64,000 nucleotides of DNA from Megasphaera sp. AM44-1BH (GTDB taxonomy: Bacteria; Bacillota; Negativicutes; Veillonellales; Megasphaeraceae): positions 62,217-126,216 of the forward strand of contig NZ_QSFA01000005.1 in the NCBI RefSeq assembly GCF_003467125.1, given 5' to 3'. The notes beneath the pieces were generated by a model. That model worked only from the letters and a program-made list of their open reading frames with translations. It was not told where the DNA came from and made no database searches. Shown here one piece after another: positions 17,757-26,118 of the stretch. Made by a program: the position numbers and the translations under genes. The first letter of the stretch is position 1; the number at the start of each line of letters is the position of its first letter.

Positions 17757-17797
17757 GTATAGCCGAAAAATAGAAAAAATGTTGTTGTATATGCAAC
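17757..17797 (-). promoter_or_regulatory. hcp promoter with CRP/FNR-family-like activator site
   Basis: On the minus strand the -10 is TATACT (complement of 17757-17762) and the -35 is poor (ACAACA). A palindrome, GTTG-TATATG-CAAC at 17784-17797, overlaps the -35 and is centred about 40.5 bp upstream of the predicted start. That is the class II activator geometry. HcpR is a known CRP/FNR-family regulator of hcp, so an HcpR-like protein is the natural candidate. Confidence 0.6.
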
Positions 17798-17831
17798 GGA
17801 ACGGAAAAAATCTGATTTTTATGTGGAAAGA

Positions 17832-17843
17832 ATCAAAATTGAT
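17832..17843 (+). promoter_or_regulatory. Inverted-repeat site upstream of the glyA-like gene
   Basis: ATCAA-AA-TTGAT at 17832-17843, followed by A, recurs in the opposite orientation upstream of folE (23173-23185) and with two changes before fhs (24327-24338). ATTGAT half-sites recur at about 17870 and 17893. It is a candidate binding site for the regulator of the one-carbon block. A confident promoter is not visible. Confidence 0.55.
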
Positions 17844-17958
17844 AAAAAGAAGTACAATTTGCATCATACAATTGATGTTGCGCGTATGGTACGATTGATA
17901 TGTCAAATAGACATCGAAAAAATGAGAAGTTCTAAGACATTGAAAAGGAGAGAGAAGT

Positions 17959-19215
17959 ATGTTAAAACACACGCGCGTAACAGATCCGCAACTGTATCAG
18001 CTTTTGGAAGATGAACTACATCGTCAGGAAAAAAACATCGAAATGATTGCTTCTGAAAGTACGGCTCCATTAGAAGTCATGGAGTTGACCGGTTCCGTTT
18101 TTACCAATAAGACCCTCGAAGGGTATCCGGGAAAACGATTCCAGGCAGGTTCAGAAATTGCCGATGAAGTTGAAAAGTTAGCAAATGAACGGGCTAAAGA
18201 ATTGTTCCATGCAGATCACGTCAATATTCAGTCTTATTCTGGTTCCACGGCAAACTATACTGTCTATGCAGCCATTCTTGATCCCGGTGATAAGGTTCTC
18301 AGTATGCGCCTTGATCAGGGTGGTCATCTGACTCATGGATCTCCTGCCAACTGGGTCAGCAAAATGTATCATTTTGAATTTTATGGTGTAAACAAAGAAA
18401 CAGAGCTGATTGATTACGATGCGTTGGAAGAAAAAGCCAAAGAATATAAGCCGAAACTGATTGTAGCAGGTGCCAGCTCCTATCCCCGGCTGATTGATTA
18501 TAAGCGGATTGGCGAAATTGCCAAAGAAGTAGGTGCTTATTTTATGGTAGATATGGCTCACGTAGCGGGATTAGTTGCAGCCGGCGTTATTCCGAGCCCG
18601 ATTCCGTATGCTGATTTTGTAACATCTTCGACTACGAAAACCTTTATCGGACCTCGTTCCGGTATGGTATTCTGCAAAGCCGAACATGCCAAAACACTGG
18701 ACAAAGGTACATTCCCCGGCTGCCTGGGTTCTATCCAGCTGCATACGATGGCAGCAAAAGCCTGGTGCTTCAAACATGCTCAGAGCGATGAATACAAGGC
18801 CATTATGAAACAAATCCTTGTCAATGGCAAGACACTGGCCAAAGAACTGGCTGATCATGGTTTCCGTGTCGTTAGTGGCACAACGGATAATCATCTGGTT
18901 CTTGTGGACCTGCGTCCGAAAAATATTACAGGAAAACTTTTCCAGAATGCCCTGGATAAGGTAGGCATAACGGTAAACAAGAACCAGATTCCCTTTGATC
19001 CGGCGTCCCCGTTTGTGACTAGTGGTGCCCGCATCGGTGTTACGTCTATTACACAGCGCGGCCTGAAAGCACCGGAAATCCATGAAATCGTAGAAATCAT
19101 GGATCAGGTTTGCAAAGCACCGGAAGATGAAGCTAATCTGGCGGCCTGCAAGAAACGGGCAGAAGCACTCATTTCCCGCTTCCCCCTGTACCCGGCTGGC
19201 AGTTTTGATGACTAA
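17959..19215 (+). CDS. Serine hydroxymethyltransferase-like PLP enzyme, divergent (candidate D-serine / alpha-methylserine type)
   Basis: The 418-residue protein is clearly in the SHMT family: IASE (31-34), EGYPGKR (54-60), GGHLTHGSP (121-129), VDMAHVAGLVAAG and the PLP lysine K227 in TSSTTKT. Several pocket residues of canonical GlyA are changed: Tyr55 to Thr52, Tyr64-Tyr65 to Phe61-Gln62, and His228 before the PLP lysine to Thr226. Canonical SHMT makes glycine and methylene-THF from L-serine. From memory, alpha-methylserine hydroxymethyltransferases use D-serine and have Thr at position 55. With dsdA and dsdX downstream I infer a D-amino-acid substrate. The start follows AAGGAG at 17945-17950. 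Ordinary SHMT activity remains possible. Confidence 0.8.
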   Translation: MLKHTRVTDPQLYQLLEDELHRQEKNIEMIASESTAPLEVMELTGSVFTNKTLEGYPGKRFQAGSEIADEVEKLANERAKELFHADHVNIQSYSGSTANYTVYAAILDPGDKVLSMRLDQGGHLTHGSPANWVSKMYHFEFYGVNKETELIDYDALEEKAKEYKPKLIVAGASSYPRLIDYKRIGEIAKEVGAYFMVDMAHVAGLVAAGVIPSPIPYADFVTSSTTKTFIGPRSGMVFCKAEHAKTLDKGTFPGCLGSIQLHTMAAKAWCFKHAQSDEYKAIMKQILVNGKTLAKELADHGFRVVSGTTDNHLVLVDLRPKNITGKLFQNALDKVGITVNKNQIPFDPASPFVTSGARIGVTSITQRGLKAPEIHEIVEIMDQVCKAPEDEANLAACKKRAEALISRFPLYPAGSFDD

Positions 19216-19254
19216 TTGTGTCAATCCATCCCATAAATAATCCATATTGTTTTG

Positions 19255-19286
19255 AATATACCCGCGTTTTTTAATGCGGGTATATT
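19255..19286 (+). other. Intercistronic hairpin between the SHMT-like and formate-channel genes
   Basis: A perfect 11-bp stem (AATATACCCGC with GCGGGTATATT) ends 4 bp before the GGAGG of the next gene. There is no T-run, so it is more likely an RNA-processing or stability element, or a translation control, than a full terminator. Confidence 0.6.
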
Positions 19287-19300
19287 TATAGGAGGTACTT

Positions 19301-20113
19301 ATGCGTAATGCCCAGGAAATAGCGGCTGCCTATATTCAGGCAGGAGAGCAGAAGAGTACCATACCGATGGTACGCATGCTGCTTCTCAGCATCCTTGCTG
19401 GAATGTTTATTGCACTGGCCGCTGTAGGGGCTAATACAGGTGCGAGCCTGATTGGAAATGCAGGAATTGCCAAACTCATTTCAGCTCTTATTTTTCCGGC
19501 CGGCCTTTCCATGGTCGTATTGGCAGGATCGGAATTATTTACCGGTGATTGCCTGATGGCTATGTCCGTCTGGTCGGGACGGATCCGACTGCGCGAGTTG
19601 TTACGATGCTGGTGTATCGTATATATTGGAAACTTTGCAGGATCACTGGCAGTAGCCTTTTTGATGTTTTCCTGTCATCAGTTTTCACTTTTTTCCAACG
19701 CTGTGGCTGTGTATACGATTCAGACAGCGGCTGCCAAGACGAATCTTTCGTTTCTTTCTGCTTGTATTGATGGAGTTTTTTGTAATTTTCTCGTTTGTAT
19801 CGCCGTATGGATTGCTATGGGCGGATCAACCGCGACAGAGAAATTGGCCGGTCTGTATCTGCCGATTTTTCTCTTTGTCCTGGCAGGATTTGAGCACTCT
19901 GTTGCAAATATGTATTATATACCGGCAGGCTTATTTGCCAGTTGGGATTCTTCTTATACAGCTTCTGCTCTTTCAGCAGGGATTAATTGCAGCTCTTTGT
20001 CCTGGAGCCGGTTTTTCTTGTCTAATTTACTGCCCGTGACGATAGGGAATATTGTGGGTGGTACTGGACTGGTCGGTGCTATATATTGGAAAATTTATGT
20101 ATCCAAAAAGTAA
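19301..20113 (+). CDS. Formate/nitrite transporter family channel (FocA-like)
   Basis: The 270-residue membrane protein has six hydrophobic helices and the FNT signatures GSELFTGDCLMAM and GFEHSVANMYYIPAGL, the latter holding the pore histidine. FNT proteins form pentameric channels for formate, nitrite or hydrosulfide. Its place between SHMT-like and folate genes, in a block that ends in Fhs, supports formate as cargo, probably export of formate made from folate-bound C1 units. The start follows AGGAGG at 19290-19295. Nitrite is a less likely alternative. Confidence 0.88.
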   Translation: MRNAQEIAAAYIQAGEQKSTIPMVRMLLLSILAGMFIALAAVGANTGASLIGNAGIAKLISALIFPAGLSMVVLAGSELFTGDCLMAMSVWSGRIRLRELLRCWCIVYIGNFAGSLAVAFLMFSCHQFSLFSNAVAVYTIQTAAAKTNLSFLSACIDGVFCNFLVCIAVWIAMGGSTATEKLAGLYLPIFLFVLAGFEHSVANMYYIPAGLFASWDSSYTASALSAGINCSSLSWSRFFLSNLLPVTIGNIVGGTGLVGAIYWKIYVSKK

Positions 20114-20159
20114 ATGAATATGATAAGCTTATTATACAAAACAAAGGAGGAATACTATA

Positions 20160-20741
20160 ATGATACAAGACCTGATGGAACGAAAAAAAGAACTTCGGAA
20201 GGAAATCAAAACACGGGTGGCACAATTGTCGGAAGACTACTGTCAAAAGGCTGATGCTACTATCCGGGCGTATGTCCTGTCCCTGCCGGAATACCAGCAG
20301 GCGCGCCGTATTTTCTGCTATGCCGGTACAGCTTCAGAAATTCAGACGCTGCCCCTGATTGAGAAGATGCTTTCGGACGGCAAAGAGGTTGGCGTGCCTT
20401 ACTGTATTTCTTTAGGGAACATGGAAGTCCGGCAGATCCGTTCCCTGTCCGACCTGAAGCCCGGGCGGTATGGCATACTGGCACCGGGAGATGACTGTCC
20501 CGTTATGGCACCGGACACCATCGACCTGGGTCTGATCCCCTGCTGTACGTGCAACAAAAAAGGCCAGCGCCTGGGGTTTGGCGGCGGATTCTATGATATC
20601 TATCTCCATGCCAGCCAGTTTACCCGTGTTATTTTATGCCGGGAACAAATTATGACAGAAGTCATTCCTGTAGAAGCACACGATGAACAGATGGATGTAG
20701 TCGTCTCAGAAACAGGGGTTATCCGTTTAAAAACGACGTAG
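20160..20741 (+). CDS. 5-formyltetrahydrofolate cyclo-ligase
   Basis: The 193-residue enzyme shows the N-terminal KKELRKEIK motif for ATP phosphates and the C-terminal RLGFGGGFYD motif of the MTHFS/YgfA family. It converts 5-formyl-THF to methenyl-THF with ATP. SHMT makes 5-formyl-THF as a side product from methenyl-THF, and 5-formyl-THF inhibits SHMT, so its position two genes after the SHMT-like gene makes sense as repair. AAAGGAGG at 20143-20150 sets the start. The next gene begins 12 bp later. Confidence 0.92.
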   Translation: MIQDLMERKKELRKEIKTRVAQLSEDYCQKADATIRAYVLSLPEYQQARRIFCYAGTASEIQTLPLIEKMLSDGKEVGVPYCISLGNMEVRQIRSLSDLKPGRYGILAPGDDCPVMAPDTIDLGLIPCCTCNKKGQRLGFGGGFYDIYLHASQFTRVILCREQIMTEVIPVEAHDEQMDVVVSETGVIRLKTT

Positions 20742-20753
20742 GAATCAGGTGAT

Positions 20754-22262
20754 ATGATGGAAACACAGAAAACGAAATGGGGTCAGATTTACTGGCTGCA
20801 TACCCCACAGGCCCGTAGCAGCCAGTCTCTTTCTGTAGGTATTTCGGAAATTCTGCCGGGACAGCATCAGCTGCGCCATGTCCACTACGGACAAGAGCAG
20901 TTCATTTATATACTGCAGGGAACATGCCAGTATACCATCAATGGCACTCCGCGCATATGTCATGCCGGCGATTCTGTGTATTTCCCGCCAAATGCCGAAC
21001 ATGAAACGAAGACCATGGGCAATGAACCTTTGCGGGAACTGATCATTTATAACTCTGTCATGTATCATCCGGCAGGTTTTTATGAACAGAGCCATGATGC
21101 CGATGTGGAACAGAGGCTTTTTGACAATATCCTTTCCGTTGTAGTAGAAATCATCCGCTCTACTGTGCTGGAACCGCTGCGGATGCCGGTTACCCTGACA
21201 GATAAAAACGGGCAGTTGATCTGGCAGGGTAACCATTTTTCTGAGTATTGCCGCTATCATTGCGATATTGGTGATGAAAATAAGCATTGTCCCTGTCTGG
21301 AAACGGAACATGTTATCTGCAATGGAAGAGAAGAAAAAGAGTATACCTGCCCGTATGGTCTGACCGTATTTTATGTCCCTGTCCTGTTTCATCAGCAGTA
21401 TATAGGTTCTGTTACAGGAGGACATATCTTTTTTTCGGAACGTTCCGGAACCTCTGCCATGGGAAAATTGTACGATATGCCACTGAGCTCAGTCATGAGC
21501 CTGCGGGGACTCTTAAGACAGGTCGTACAGAATATACACGATATGTGTGAGTTTTACGTATCGCGGCAGGAACTTCTGGAGAAGAATGAACAATTGACCC
21601 AGTCCAGACAGGCTTTGGGAGAGGTCAATGACACGGTGACGAATCTGAAAATCAATCATCATTTCCTCTTTAATACGCTGAATTCCATGGCAAGCATGGC
21701 TGTCAGTGAGTCTGGGGAAGCGTTGTATGATGCCATATTGAATCTGGCAAAATTTTTCCGCTATACGATGACAGATAATTTGCGGTTTGTACCACTTAAA
21801 TCAGAACTTACATATCTGCAGACGTATCTGGATCTTCAGAAATTGCGTTATCAGGAACGGCTGACTTATACTTATGATATTGCCGATCATACAGAGGAGA
21901 CGGCAGTGCCGTTTAATTTCCTGCAGCCTATTGTAGAAAACGCCTTTACTCATGGATTTAAAAATTTAGTCAGCGATAAGCGGATCATCCGTATACAGTC
22001 TTTTTATACTGCTCCCTATGTGGAAATCAAGATATATAATAATGGTACGCCTATTGAAGAAGCGACACGTAAACGCGTATTGCGCAGTATGCGCAGCCAG
22101 ACCGGGCACGGGATGTCTTTTATTTATGAAAAGCTTCATTCGGCATACGGGGAAGATTTTGTTCTCGATTATCTGCCGGAGGATGGAGGCACTGTAGCAT
22201 ATATCCGCCTTCCTTTTACGGCACAATCTTCTTCACCACAAGGGCTTAGTGGTAGTGAGTAA
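20754..22262 (+). CDS. Soluble sensor histidine kinase: cupin, PocR-like and LytS-type kinase domains
   Basis: This 502-residue protein has no membrane segment. Residues about 25-100 form a cupin with metal ligands H42, H44, E48 and H83. Residues about 125-265 look like a PocR-type sensor domain with cysteines 166, 170, 179, 181, 189 and 199. A coiled coil (about 270-298) leads to a His_kinase domain with NHHFLFNTLN (phospho-His probably H303) and a HATPase (N-box near N396). The pairing with the adjacent AraC-type response regulator makes a cytoplasmic two-component system. I infer it senses a small metabolite of the one-carbon/D-serine pathway or redox state. ATG 20754 or 20757 is used. Confidence 0.85.
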   Translation: MMETQKTKWGQIYWLHTPQARSSQSLSVGISEILPGQHQLRHVHYGQEQFIYILQGTCQYTINGTPRICHAGDSVYFPPNAEHETKTMGNEPLRELIIYNSVMYHPAGFYEQSHDADVEQRLFDNILSVVVEIIRSTVLEPLRMPVTLTDKNGQLIWQGNHFSEYCRYHCDIGDENKHCPCLETEHVICNGREEKEYTCPYGLTVFYVPVLFHQQYIGSVTGGHIFFSERSGTSAMGKLYDMPLSSVMSLRGLLRQVVQNIHDMCEFYVSRQELLEKNEQLTQSRQALGEVNDTVTNLKINHHFLFNTLNSMASMAVSESGEALYDAILNLAKFFRYTMTDNLRFVPLKSELTYLQTYLDLQKLRYQERLTYTYDIADHTEETAVPFNFLQPIVENAFTHGFKNLVSDKRIIRIQSFYTAPYVEIKIYNNGTPIEEATRKRVLRSMRSQTGHGMSFIYEKLHSAYGEDFVLDYLPEDGGTVAYIRLPFTAQSSSPQGLSGSE

Positions 22263-22281
22263 TGACAGGAGATGACGCTAT

Positions 22282-22977
22282 ATGCTGCATGCGATCATTG
22301 TTGATGATGAACCGGCTGTAGCTGCTATTATCAAGCATTTCATAGAAAAAGACTGCATGCCTGTGACAATCGATTATATAGCCAATAACGGCAAACAGGC
22401 CCTTAACTATATCCGGCGCCACAACCCTCAGCTGGTTTTTCTGGATATCCAGATGCCCATTATGAATGGATTTGAAGTAATGAAAGAGGCACCGGATACA
22501 AGATATGTCATTATTACGGCCATTGAATCTTTTTCCTATGCACAACAGGCGTTGCGCCTGGGTGCCAGGGATATTTTATTAAAACCAATTGATCATAAGC
22601 AACTGACACAGGCTATTATCCGGGCTGTGGGATGGAAATTTACCGATAATGGGACGATTAACACTCTGCTCGAATATATTAATGAACATTACGCGGAAAA
22701 AATAGAATTAAATAAGCTGTCAGAAATTGTTTATGCGACTCCAAGCCATATTGCGCGTCTGTTTAAAAAACACATGGGGATGAGTATCATTACCTATGTC
22801 CATCAGGTACGGATTGAACGGGCCGTGCAACTCCTCGATTCCGGTACATGCAGCATAAAGATGGCCGCTGAAATGACTGGATATGAAAGCCTTAATAATT
22901 TTTATAAATACTTCAAGCTTCATATGCATATGACTCCATCTGCCTATTGTTCCCAGATAGAAAAACACAAATCCTGA
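22282..22977 (+). CDS. Response regulator with AraC-type DNA-binding domain
   Basis: The 231-residue protein has a REC domain (phospho-acceptor D55 in LVFLDIQMP, acidic D8-D9, Thr in VIITAIE and Lys in LLKPID) and a C-terminal AraC/XylS double HTH (about 130-228, from NTLLEYINEHY to MTPSAY). It starts 19 bp after the kinase and ends the first transcription unit, with a terminator following. It is the best candidate for binding the ATCAAAATTGATA sites before the glyA-like gene and folE. Confidence 0.93.
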   Translation: MLHAIIVDDEPAVAAIIKHFIEKDCMPVTIDYIANNGKQALNYIRRHNPQLVFLDIQMPIMNGFEVMKEAPDTRYVIITAIESFSYAQQALRLGARDILLKPIDHKQLTQAIIRAVGWKFTDNGTINTLLEYINEHYAEKIELNKLSEIVYATPSHIARLFKKHMGMSIITYVHQVRIERAVQLLDSGTCSIKMAAEMTGYESLNNFYKYFKLHMHMTPSAYCSQIEKHKS

Positions 22978-23000
22978 TTTTTAGATATACCCGTATTTTT

Positions 23001-23050
23001 AACAGGTATCGTACCTGCGCCCGTTATGCAGGTACGATACCTGTTTTTTA
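23001..23050 (+). terminator. Rho-independent terminator after the response regulator
   Basis: An 18-bp stem (AACAGGTATCGTACCTGC and its complement) is followed by TTTTTTATTTT. Confidence 0.93.
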
Positions 23051-23172
23051 TTTTCCAGTCATACAATCCAGCCGGATATGTGCTGATACTGCTGTGTAAC
23101 CGGCTGATAATTTTCCCGTATGAGCCAACCTGCTGGTCATTAGCCAGTTTTGGCAATTGTGAAGGCCGTTTG

Positions 23173-23186
23173 TATCAATTTTGATA
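23173..23186 (+). promoter_or_regulatory. Inverted-repeat site upstream of folE
   Basis: TATCAA-TT-TTGATA is the reverse complement of the site upstream of the glyA-like gene over 13 bp. It lies about 100 bp before the folE start in an otherwise AT-rich gap. A clear -35/-10 pair is not evident. Confidence 0.55.
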
Positions 23187-23285
23187 TAAGAGTTGTCAAT
23201 CTTCAGCATATATTGGTAAAAAATGGCAGGTTACAATAAAGACGGTTAGTATTTACCGTGTTTTGTTTATGATGAGGTGATAAAT

Positions 23286-23840
23286 ATGATTGACCATGAA
23301 AAAGTAAAGCAGGCTGTCCGGTTATTTTTGGAAGGCATTGGAGAGGATATAGAAAGAGAAGGCCTGCGGGAGACGCCAGACCGGGTTTCCCGCATGTGTG
23401 ATGAGTTATATGGCGGTAAAGAAATGGATGTAGCTGCATATTTGGAAAAGACGTTTGCTGTAGAAAAGAATGAACTGGTCGTAGAAAAGGATATTCACTT
23501 TTATTCTACTTGTGAACATCATATCCTGCCATTTTTTGGTACAGCCCATATTGCCTATGTACCAGATGGAAAGGTAGTCGGTCTGAGTAAACTGGCCCGT
23601 ACAGTAGAAGCCTTCGCCCGGCGTCTGCAGCTGCAGGAGCAATTGACCGTGCAGGTTGCTGATGCTCTCATGCAGTATCTGAAGCCCCAGGGTGTACTGG
23701 TTATGATAGAAGCAGAGCATTTGTGCATGACCATGAGAGGCATAAAGAAACCGGGAAGCCGTACGGTCAGTATTGTCAAACGCGGCGTATTTGAAGAAAA
23801 ACCAGAATTGACACAGCTCTTTTTTCAGATGGTGAAGTAA
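23286..23840 (+). CDS. folE: GTP cyclohydrolase I
   Basis: FolE opens folate synthesis by turning GTP into 7,8-dihydroneopterin triphosphate. The 184-residue protein shows the Zn/active-site motif STCEHHILPFFG, then GKVVGLSKLAR and the second Zn Cys in AEHLCMTMRG. ATG 23286 is favoured by GAGGTG at 23273-23278. It opens the second transcription unit; folP and folK lie about 5-6 kb downstream in the same direction, whereas a dihydroneopterin aldolase (folB) is absent from the block. Confidence 0.95.
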   Translation: MIDHEKVKQAVRLFLEGIGEDIEREGLRETPDRVSRMCDELYGGKEMDVAAYLEKTFAVEKNELVVEKDIHFYSTCEHHILPFFGTAHIAYVPDGKVVGLSKLARTVEAFARRLQLQEQLTVQVADALMQYLKPQGVLVMIEAEHLCMTMRGIKKPGSRTVSIVKRGVFEEKPELTQLFFQMVK

Positions 23841-23841
23841 T

Positions 23842-24313
23842 ATGGACCGGGTAAATTTGATCTGGCATCATCCTGTATATCAGGAGTTGTATACGGCGCT
23901 GCAATGGCGTGAAAAAGACCGCCTGTTCTGTCGTCATGATATGGAACATTTTTTATCCGTGGCACGGCTTATGTGGATGTATACTCTCGAAAATGGATGG
24001 CATCAGAAAAAAGATGTCCTTTATGGGACGGATCATGCAATATGATTATGGCGAACCGCATGACATAGCGGGTGCCCGCATTGCCCGGGAGATACTTATG
24101 ACTCTTCCGCAGGCGGACCGGTATACGGCTGACGAAGAACGGCTGATGATAGAGGCCATTGCCTGTCATCGCAGAAAAGGAGAAAATCCGGCGGGCAGAC
24201 TGTCAGAGCTGCTCATCCAGTGTGATAAGGAAGCGCGCCTGTGTTTTCAGTGTCCCGTAAGGAGTCAGTGCAAATGGCCTGAAGAAAAACGGAACGAGGA
24301 AATACGATATTAA
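23842..24313 (+). pseudogene. HD-domain hydrolase gene, disrupted by an internal deletion/frameshift
   Basis: Frame 1 from ATG 23842 reads an HD-type N-terminus (RHDMEHFLSVARLMW) up to KDVLY and then stops at 24043-24045. Frame 2 continues at GRIMQYDYGEPHDIAGARIA to a stop at 24313. In HD proteins a segment like AALLHDIG lies exactly between these two parts, so roughly 20-23 bases coding for the catalytic HD pair appear lost near 24024. An HD gene directly after folE is common in Firmicute folate operons. A sequencing error is the alternative, but a simple 1-base slip would not remove the HD motif. Confidence 0.75.
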
Positions 24314-24326
24314 TACAGGATACGAT

Positions 24327-24338
24327 ATCAAAATCCAT
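24327..24338 (+). promoter_or_regulatory. Degenerate copy of the block regulatory site upstream of fhs
   Basis: ATCAAAATCCAT matches 10 of 12 bases of the glyA-like/folE site and lies in the AT-rich 130-bp gap before fhs. The match may be chance in such AT-rich DNA. Confidence 0.35.
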
Positions 24339-24442
24339 ATAGAATGAAGCAAATATCAGCATATCACTATAGAAAATGAAATGATACTATGAATACATAG
24401 AAAAATAAATATGTTATTTCGTCATAGGAAAGGATGTTTATC

Positions 24443-26104
24443 ATGACAGATATTGAAATTGCACAGCAGACAGAAATGGAACCGATTGTAAAAGTAGCCG
24501 GACGTATCGGACTGGATGCCGACGAACTGGAATTATACGGCAAATATAAGGCTAAGATTGATTACAAAGACTTTAAGGACAGACCAGATAAAGCCAAACT
24601 CATTCTGGTGACGGCAATTACACCGACCCCTGCCGGTGAAGGCAAGACAACAACCGTAGTCGGCCTGGGAGATGCATTGAATAAACTGGGCAAGAAAACC
24701 ATCCTGGCCTTACGGGAACCGTCTCTGGGACCCGTGTTTGGCGTAAAAGGCGGCGCAGCCGGCGGCGGGTATGCCCAGGTTGTTCCGATGGAAGATATCA
24801 ATCTTCATTTTACGGGTGATTTCCATGCTATTGGCATTGCGAACAACTTGCTGGCGGCTATGATAGACAATCATATATTCCAGGGCAATGCACTGCATAT
24901 TGATACGCGGCGTATTACATGGAAGCGTGTTGTTGATATGAACGACCGGCAACTCCGGCACATTACCTGTGGCCTGCAGGGCAAAACGAATGGCGTTCCC
25001 CGTGAAGACGGATTTGATATCACCGTTGCATCAGAAGTCATGGCAATCCTCTGCCTGGCTACCAGTCTGGCAGATCTCAAAGAACGGCTGGGAAAAATCA
25101 TCATAGGATATACGCGGGATGAAGAACCGATTACAGCTGCCCAGCTGCACGCAGAAGGGGCTATGGCAGCAGTCCTCAAGGATGCCATCAAACCAAATCT
25201 GGTGCAGACACTGGAACATAATCCTGCATTTATCCACGGTGGTCCTTTTGCCAATATCGCTCATGGCTGCAACAGCATCATGGCGACTAAATTAGGATTG
25301 AAACTTGCCGATTACGTCGTTACGGAAGCCGGTTTTGGTGCTGATCTGGGAGCGGAAAAATTCCTCGATATTAAATGCCGCAAGGCTGGTATCCGCCCGG
25401 ATGCCGTCGTAATCGTTGCGACTGTAAAGGCGCTTAAGATGCATGGCGGTGTAGATAAGAAACAGCTGAATGGAGAAAATGTAGAAGCGGTCCGTAAAGG
25501 CCTGCCCAATCTTCTGAAACACATTGAAAACATTACCCGCGTATTCGGACTTCCGGCTGTAGTAGCCATCAATAAATTCCCCCAGGATACGGAAGAGGAA
25601 CTGAATCTTATCCGCACGAGTTGTCAGCAGGCCGGTGTCCATGTCGCATTGTCCGATGTCTGGGGCAAAGGGGGAGCCGGTGGTATCGAACTGGCAGAAG
25701 AAGTGATCCGTCTTGCCAATACACCGAATCATTTCCAGTATCTCTATGAAGATACGATGAGCATTAAAGATAAAGTAGAGACAATCGTCCGGAAAGTCTA
25801 TGGCGGTGCCGGTGTCGATTATACAAAAGGAGCTTCGAAAGAAATTGCAAAATTAGAAAAACTGGGCTTTGGTAATCTTCCTGTCTGCATGGCCAAAACA
25901 CAATTCTCCTTCTCGGATGATGCCAGCAAAATCTGCCGGCCCGAAGGATTCCGTATTACAATCAAAGATGCAAAGGTATCGGCCGGTGCAGGATTCATCG
26001 TCATTTATACCGGAAATATCATGACGATGCCGGGGCTTCCTAAAGTGCCGGCGGCTGAAAAAATTGATATTGATGCCAACGGCAGAATTACTGGCTTATT
26101 TTAA
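24443..26104 (+). CDS. fhs: Formate-tetrahydrofolate ligase
   Basis: The 553-residue enzyme interconverts formate, ATP and THF with 10-formyl-THF. It shows the P-loop-like TPTPAGEGKTTT, the FHAIGIANNLL region and the conserved KFPQDTEEE segment. ATG 24443 is chosen because AGGAAAGG at 24425-24432 is correctly spaced; ATG 24434 is too close. In a degradative setting it would run backwards and gain ATP while releasing formate. It is followed at 14 bp by fchA and folD, giving the full methylene-THF to formate path in three adjacent genes. Confidence 0.96.
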   Translation: MTDIEIAQQTEMEPIVKVAGRIGLDADELELYGKYKAKIDYKDFKDRPDKAKLILVTAITPTPAGEGKTTTVVGLGDALNKLGKKTILALREPSLGPVFGVKGGAAGGGYAQVVPMEDINLHFTGDFHAIGIANNLLAAMIDNHIFQGNALHIDTRRITWKRVVDMNDRQLRHITCGLQGKTNGVPREDGFDITVASEVMAILCLATSLADLKERLGKIIIGYTRDEEPITAAQLHAEGAMAAVLKDAIKPNLVQTLEHNPAFIHGGPFANIAHGCNSIMATKLGLKLADYVVTEAGFGADLGAEKFLDIKCRKAGIRPDAVVIVATVKALKMHGGVDKKQLNGENVEAVRKGLPNLLKHIENITRVFGLPAVVAINKFPQDTEEELNLIRTSCQQAGVHVALSDVWGKGGAGGIELAEEVIRLANTPNHFQYLYEDTMSIKDKVETIVRKVYGGAGVDYTKGASKEIAKLEKLGFGNLPVCMAKTQFSFSDDASKICRPEGFRITIKDAKVSAGAGFIVIYTGNIMTMPGLPKVPAAEKIDIDANGRITGLF

Positions 26105-26118
26105 GGCAGGTGTGAAGA

